This document shows positions 6,263 through 8,372 of a stretch of DNA of 8,372 bases, one piece after another. The notes under the pieces are model-generated. The model saw only the letters and a list, made by a program, of their open reading frames with translations. It was not told where the DNA came from and did no database searches. Both the position numbers and the translations under genes were made by a program. Each line of letters begins with the position of its first letter. The first letter of the stretch is position 1. Origin of the DNA: an uncultured Bacilli bacterium (GTDB lineage: Bacteria; Bacillota_I; Bacilli_A; RF39; UBA660); contig CANPZJ010000033.1 in assembly GCA_947588795.1 (NCBI GenBank), positions 1 to 8,372 of the forward strand, read 5' to 3'.

Positions 6263-7315
6263 ATGGCCGTAGTTTCTATGAGTTATTTATTAGAAGCTGG
6301 AGTTCATTTTGGTCATCAAACTAAAAGATGGAATCCAAAAATGAAAGAATATATCTTTACAGCAAGAGAAGATATATATATTATTGACTTGCAAAAGACC
6401 CAAGAATTATTAGAGGTTTCATACAATGAAATTAAAACAATTGCGGAAAATGGAGGAAAGTTCTTATTTGTTGGAACTAAAAAACAAGCTCAAGAAGTTT
6501 GTGTAGAAGAAGCACTTCGTAGTAAATCTTTCTATGTAACTGAAAGATGGCTAGGTGGAACTCTTACAAACTTTAGAACTATTCGTCGTCGTGTTAAAAG
6601 ACTTGAAGAAATCGAAAACATGGAGAGTGAAGGTAAATTTGAAGTTTTACCTAAAAAAGAAGTTATCGGTTTAAAGAAAGAATATGACAAATTAAATCGT
6701 ATTCTATGTGGTATTAGAGAAATGGATAAATTACCACAAGCATTAATCGTTGTTGATCCTAAGAAAGAATACAACGCAGTTAAAGAAGCAAGAAAACTAA
6801 ATATTCCAGTATTTGGTATTGTTGATACTAATGGGGATCCTGATGATGTTGACTTTGTTATTCCAGGTAATGATGATGCTGTTAGAAGTATTAAAGTTAT
6901 GCTTGGTGTACTTAATAATGCTATTTGTGAAGCAAATGGACTAGAAATGGTTGATTACATTAGTGAAGAAGATAAAAAAGGTACTTCTAAAGAAGAAACT
7001 AATATGGAAGAATTAATTAAATCAGATAAATTTGATCAAGCTAAAAAAGATGATTCTGTTGAAGAAAAAGAAGAAAAAATTGAAAAAGAGATAAAGAAAG
7101 CTCCTAAAAAAGAAGCAAAAGTTAAAGAAGAAAAAGAAGTAGTAGAAGATAAAAAGGAAGAAAAACCTAAAAAGACTACTAAAAAAGAAACAAAAGAAGA
7201 AAAAGAAGATTTATCTAAAAAAACTTTAGTTGAGTTAAAAGCTATGGCTAAAGAAGCTGGTATTAAAGGTTATAGTACCATGAAAAAAGATGAATTAATT
7301 AATAATTTAAAATAA
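6263..7315 (+). CDS. rpsB: 30S ribosomal protein S2 with a long C-terminal extension ending in a Rho_N/SAP-like domain
   Basis: S2 binds late to the head of the 30S subunit, near S1-type proteins and the mRNA exit side. Residues 1 to about 230 are a standard S2: MAVVSMSYLLEAGVHFGHQ, the RWNPKM and YIIDLQKT wording, FVGTKKQA, ERWLGGTLTNFRTI, then IVDTNGDPDDVDFVIPGNDD. The protein is 350 residues, whereas most S2 proteins are about 230-260. Residues about 231-316 form a low-complexity Lys/Glu linker, encoded by a purine-rich, A-rich stretch. Residues 317-350 look like a folded helix-loop-helix: TLVELKAMAKEAG, IKGYS, then KKDELINNL. This closely resembles the Rho N-terminal/SAP-like module that binds nucleic acid. 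The reading frame is continuous, so this is not a sequencing join. The core uses CGT arginine codons more than neighbouring operons, as expected for high expression. It is co-transcribed with tsf, 19 nt downstream. Confidence 0.97.
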   Translation: MAVVSMSYLLEAGVHFGHQTKRWNPKMKEYIFTAREDIYIIDLQKTQELLEVSYNEIKTIAENGGKFLFVGTKKQAQEVCVEEALRSKSFYVTERWLGGTLTNFRTIRRRVKRLEEIENMESEGKFEVLPKKEVIGLKKEYDKLNRILCGIREMDKLPQALIVVDPKKEYNAVKEARKLNIPVFGIVDTNGDPDDVDFVIPGNDDAVRSIKVMLGVLNNAICEANGLEMVDYISEEDKKGTSKEETNMEELIKSDKFDQAKKDDSVEEKEEKIEKEIKKAPKKEAKVKEEKEVVEDKKEEKPKKTTKKETKEEKEDLSKKTLVELKAMAKEAGIKGYSTMKKDELINNLK

Positions 7316-7334
7316 AAAGGGAGGATGAAATTTT

Positions 7335-8213
7335 ATGGAAATTACTGCAAGTATGGTTAAAGAACTACGTGAAACTTCAGGCGCAGGCATGATGGATTGC
7401 AAAAAAGCATTATCTGAATGTAATGGTAATATGGATGAAGCAATGAACTATTTAAGAGAAAAAGGTATTGCTAAATCTGCCAAAAAAGAATCTCGTATTG
7501 CAGCTGAAGGACTAGCTAATATCTTTGTAGATGGTAATAAAGCAGTTATTTTAGAAGTAAATTCTGAAACTGACTTTGTATCAAAAAATGAAGAATTTAT
7601 TAATATGATTAATGTTATTGGTCATGCTTTATTAAAGAGTGATGCTAAAACATTAGAAGAAGCCAACGAAGTTGAAACTGAAAATGGTAAAGTTAAAGAT
7701 TATATTGTCGCAATGGTTGCTAAAATTGGTGAAAAATTATCTTTAAGAAGATTTGAAATTGTTACTTTAAATGAGGGCGAAGTATTTGGTACTTACCTAC
7801 ATATGGGTGGCAAAATTGCAGCATTAACTGTTTTAAAAGGAGCAAATGCAGAGGTAGCTAAAGATGTTGCCATGCAAGCTGCTGCTATGAAACCATTATA
7901 TTTAAACATTGAAGAAGTTCCAGAAGATGTGGTTGAAAATGAAAGAAAAGTTCAAAAAGAACTTGCCATGAATGAAGGAAAACCTGCAGATATTGCGGAA
8001 AAAATGGTTGAAGGTCGTATCAAAAAATTCTTTAAAGAAATATGTTTGGTTGAACAACCATTTATTAAAGATGGTGATTTATCAGTAGCTAAATATGTAG
8101 CCAATAATAATGGTGAAGTAGTAAAAATGGTTCGTTATGAAGTTGGCGAAGGTATGGAAAAAAGATGCGATAACTTTGCTGAAGAAGTAATGAATCAAGT
8201 TAAAGGTGAATAA
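7335..8213 (+). CDS. tsf: Translation elongation factor Ts
   Basis: EF-Ts is the guanine nucleotide exchange factor that releases GDP from EF-Tu. Its 292 residues match the family's common length. The N-terminal UBA-like domain (about 1-55) has the signature KELRETSGAGMMDCKKAL (9-26). The core contains EVNSETDFVSKNEEF, with Asp80 and Phe81, the pair that intrudes next to the EF-Tu magnesium site and carries the same numbers as in E. coli. LSLRRFE, the MQAAAMKP stretch and the EQPFIKD end are also typical. The start ATG 7335 follows AAGGGAGG (7317-7324) by 10 nt; the ATG inside that region at 7325 is out of frame with the family start. rpsB-tsf is the usual pair, but the operon ends here at a strong terminator, without pyrH or frr. 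Confidence 0.98.
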   Translation: MEITASMVKELRETSGAGMMDCKKALSECNGNMDEAMNYLREKGIAKSAKKESRIAAEGLANIFVDGNKAVILEVNSETDFVSKNEEFINMINVIGHALLKSDAKTLEEANEVETENGKVKDYIVAMVAKIGEKLSLRRFEIVTLNEGEVFGTYLHMGGKIAALTVLKGANAEVAKDVAMQAAAMKPLYLNIEEVPEDVVENERKVQKELAMNEGKPADIAEKMVEGRIKKFFKEICLVEQPFIKDGDLSVAKYVANNNGEVVKMVRYEVGEGMEKRCDNFAEEVMNQVKGE

Positions 8214-8218
8214 TATTT

Positions 8219-8250
8219 AAAAGGCCAAATTTTACAATTGGTCTTTTTTT
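8219..8250 (+). terminator. Intrinsic terminator of rpsB-tsf
   Basis: AAAAGGCCAA (8219-8228) pairs with TTGGTCTTTT (8238-8247) over 10 bp with one G-U. The loop is 8229-8237, and seven T run from 8244 to 8250. It begins 5 nt after the tsf stop. Confidence 0.9.
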
Positions 8251-8328
8251 ATATAATAGGAAAGTTATAGAATGGAAATAGCAGGCAAAATAAACAAACG
8301 AATGTTAGATAAGAAAAAGAAAACATAG

Positions 8329-8352
8329 AAAAAATCAAGATGATATATCTTG
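8329..8352 (-). terminator. Possible terminator of a convergent minus-strand gene beyond the right edge
   Basis: Read on the minus strand, CAAGAT, a 5-nt loop and ATCTTG are followed by a T run (the A run at 8329-8334 on the plus strand). The stem is only 6 bp. A minus-strand frame reaches a TAA at 8354-8356 just before it, which would fit the end of a gene, but only a few codons are visible. The rest of 8251-8372 shows no convincing gene. Confidence 0.35.
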
Positions 8353-8372
8353 TTTAAAAAGCTTTATAAATT

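Noticed and set aside
6532..6774. Minus-strand open frame of 80 codons inside rpsB
   Set aside because: It is the complement of conserved S2 sequence, without family resemblance.
6953..7210. Purine-rich low-complexity DNA as a possible repeat or assembly artefact
   Set aside because: It stays in frame and encodes an irregular Lys/Glu linker ending in an ordered domain. No exact repeat unit was found.
8272..8328. 18-codon open frame with an upstream AGGAAAG and a TATAAT at 8252-8257
   Set aside because: The peptide is Lys-rich and unrecognised. The TATAAT overlaps the terminator tail and its only -35 candidate (TTTACA, 8231-8236) is 15 bp away. Chance is the simplest reading in this base composition.

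Overview
The window is strongly AT-rich, with AT-biased codons and lysine/asparagine-rich proteins. It uses Gram-positive signals (strong Shine-Dalgarno sites, sigma-A-type promoters, intrinsic terminators) and carries a sortase-type cell-wall anchor protein. Together with the murG-murB-divIB order this points to a low-GC Firmicute, perhaps an uncultured gut Erysipelotrichia- or RF39-like lineage. That placement is inference. Tryptophan is encoded by TGG and no gene contains an in-frame TGA, so the standard code fits. No plasmid, phage, insertion sequence or CRISPR array was seen; it reads as core chromosome with one accessory gene (fic) and one surface gene.

Layout: (1) positions 1-1070, minus strand: a Fic-domain protein, cut by the left edge, with its own extended -10 promoter. 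(2) A divergent intergenic region, then a tight plus-strand operon 1208-4537: murG, murB, divIB/ftsQ and queH, with 11-bp overlaps at the first and last junctions, closed by a terminator. The first three genes make lipid II precursors and the divisome; queH makes the queuosine tRNA modification. (3) A single-gene unit 4624-6054 for a secreted protein with a VPQTG cell-wall sorting signal, with its own promoter and terminator. (4) The translation operon rpsB-tsf (6263-8213), with a promoter, a structured leader of about 115 nt, and a strong terminator after tsf. (5) A short right flank with no convincing gene and a possible minus-strand terminator.

No dramatic new multi-gene system is visible. 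The best candidates for something undescribed are the 62-nt hairpin element in the rpsB leader, probably an autoregulatory ribosomal-protein leader with a possible alternative fold, and the ribosomal protein S2 itself. S2 carries about 120 extra C-terminal residues: a charged linker ending in a Rho_N/SAP-like domain. The Fic protein (altered Fic motif and altered inhibitory helix) and the sortase substrate of unknown function are secondary leads.
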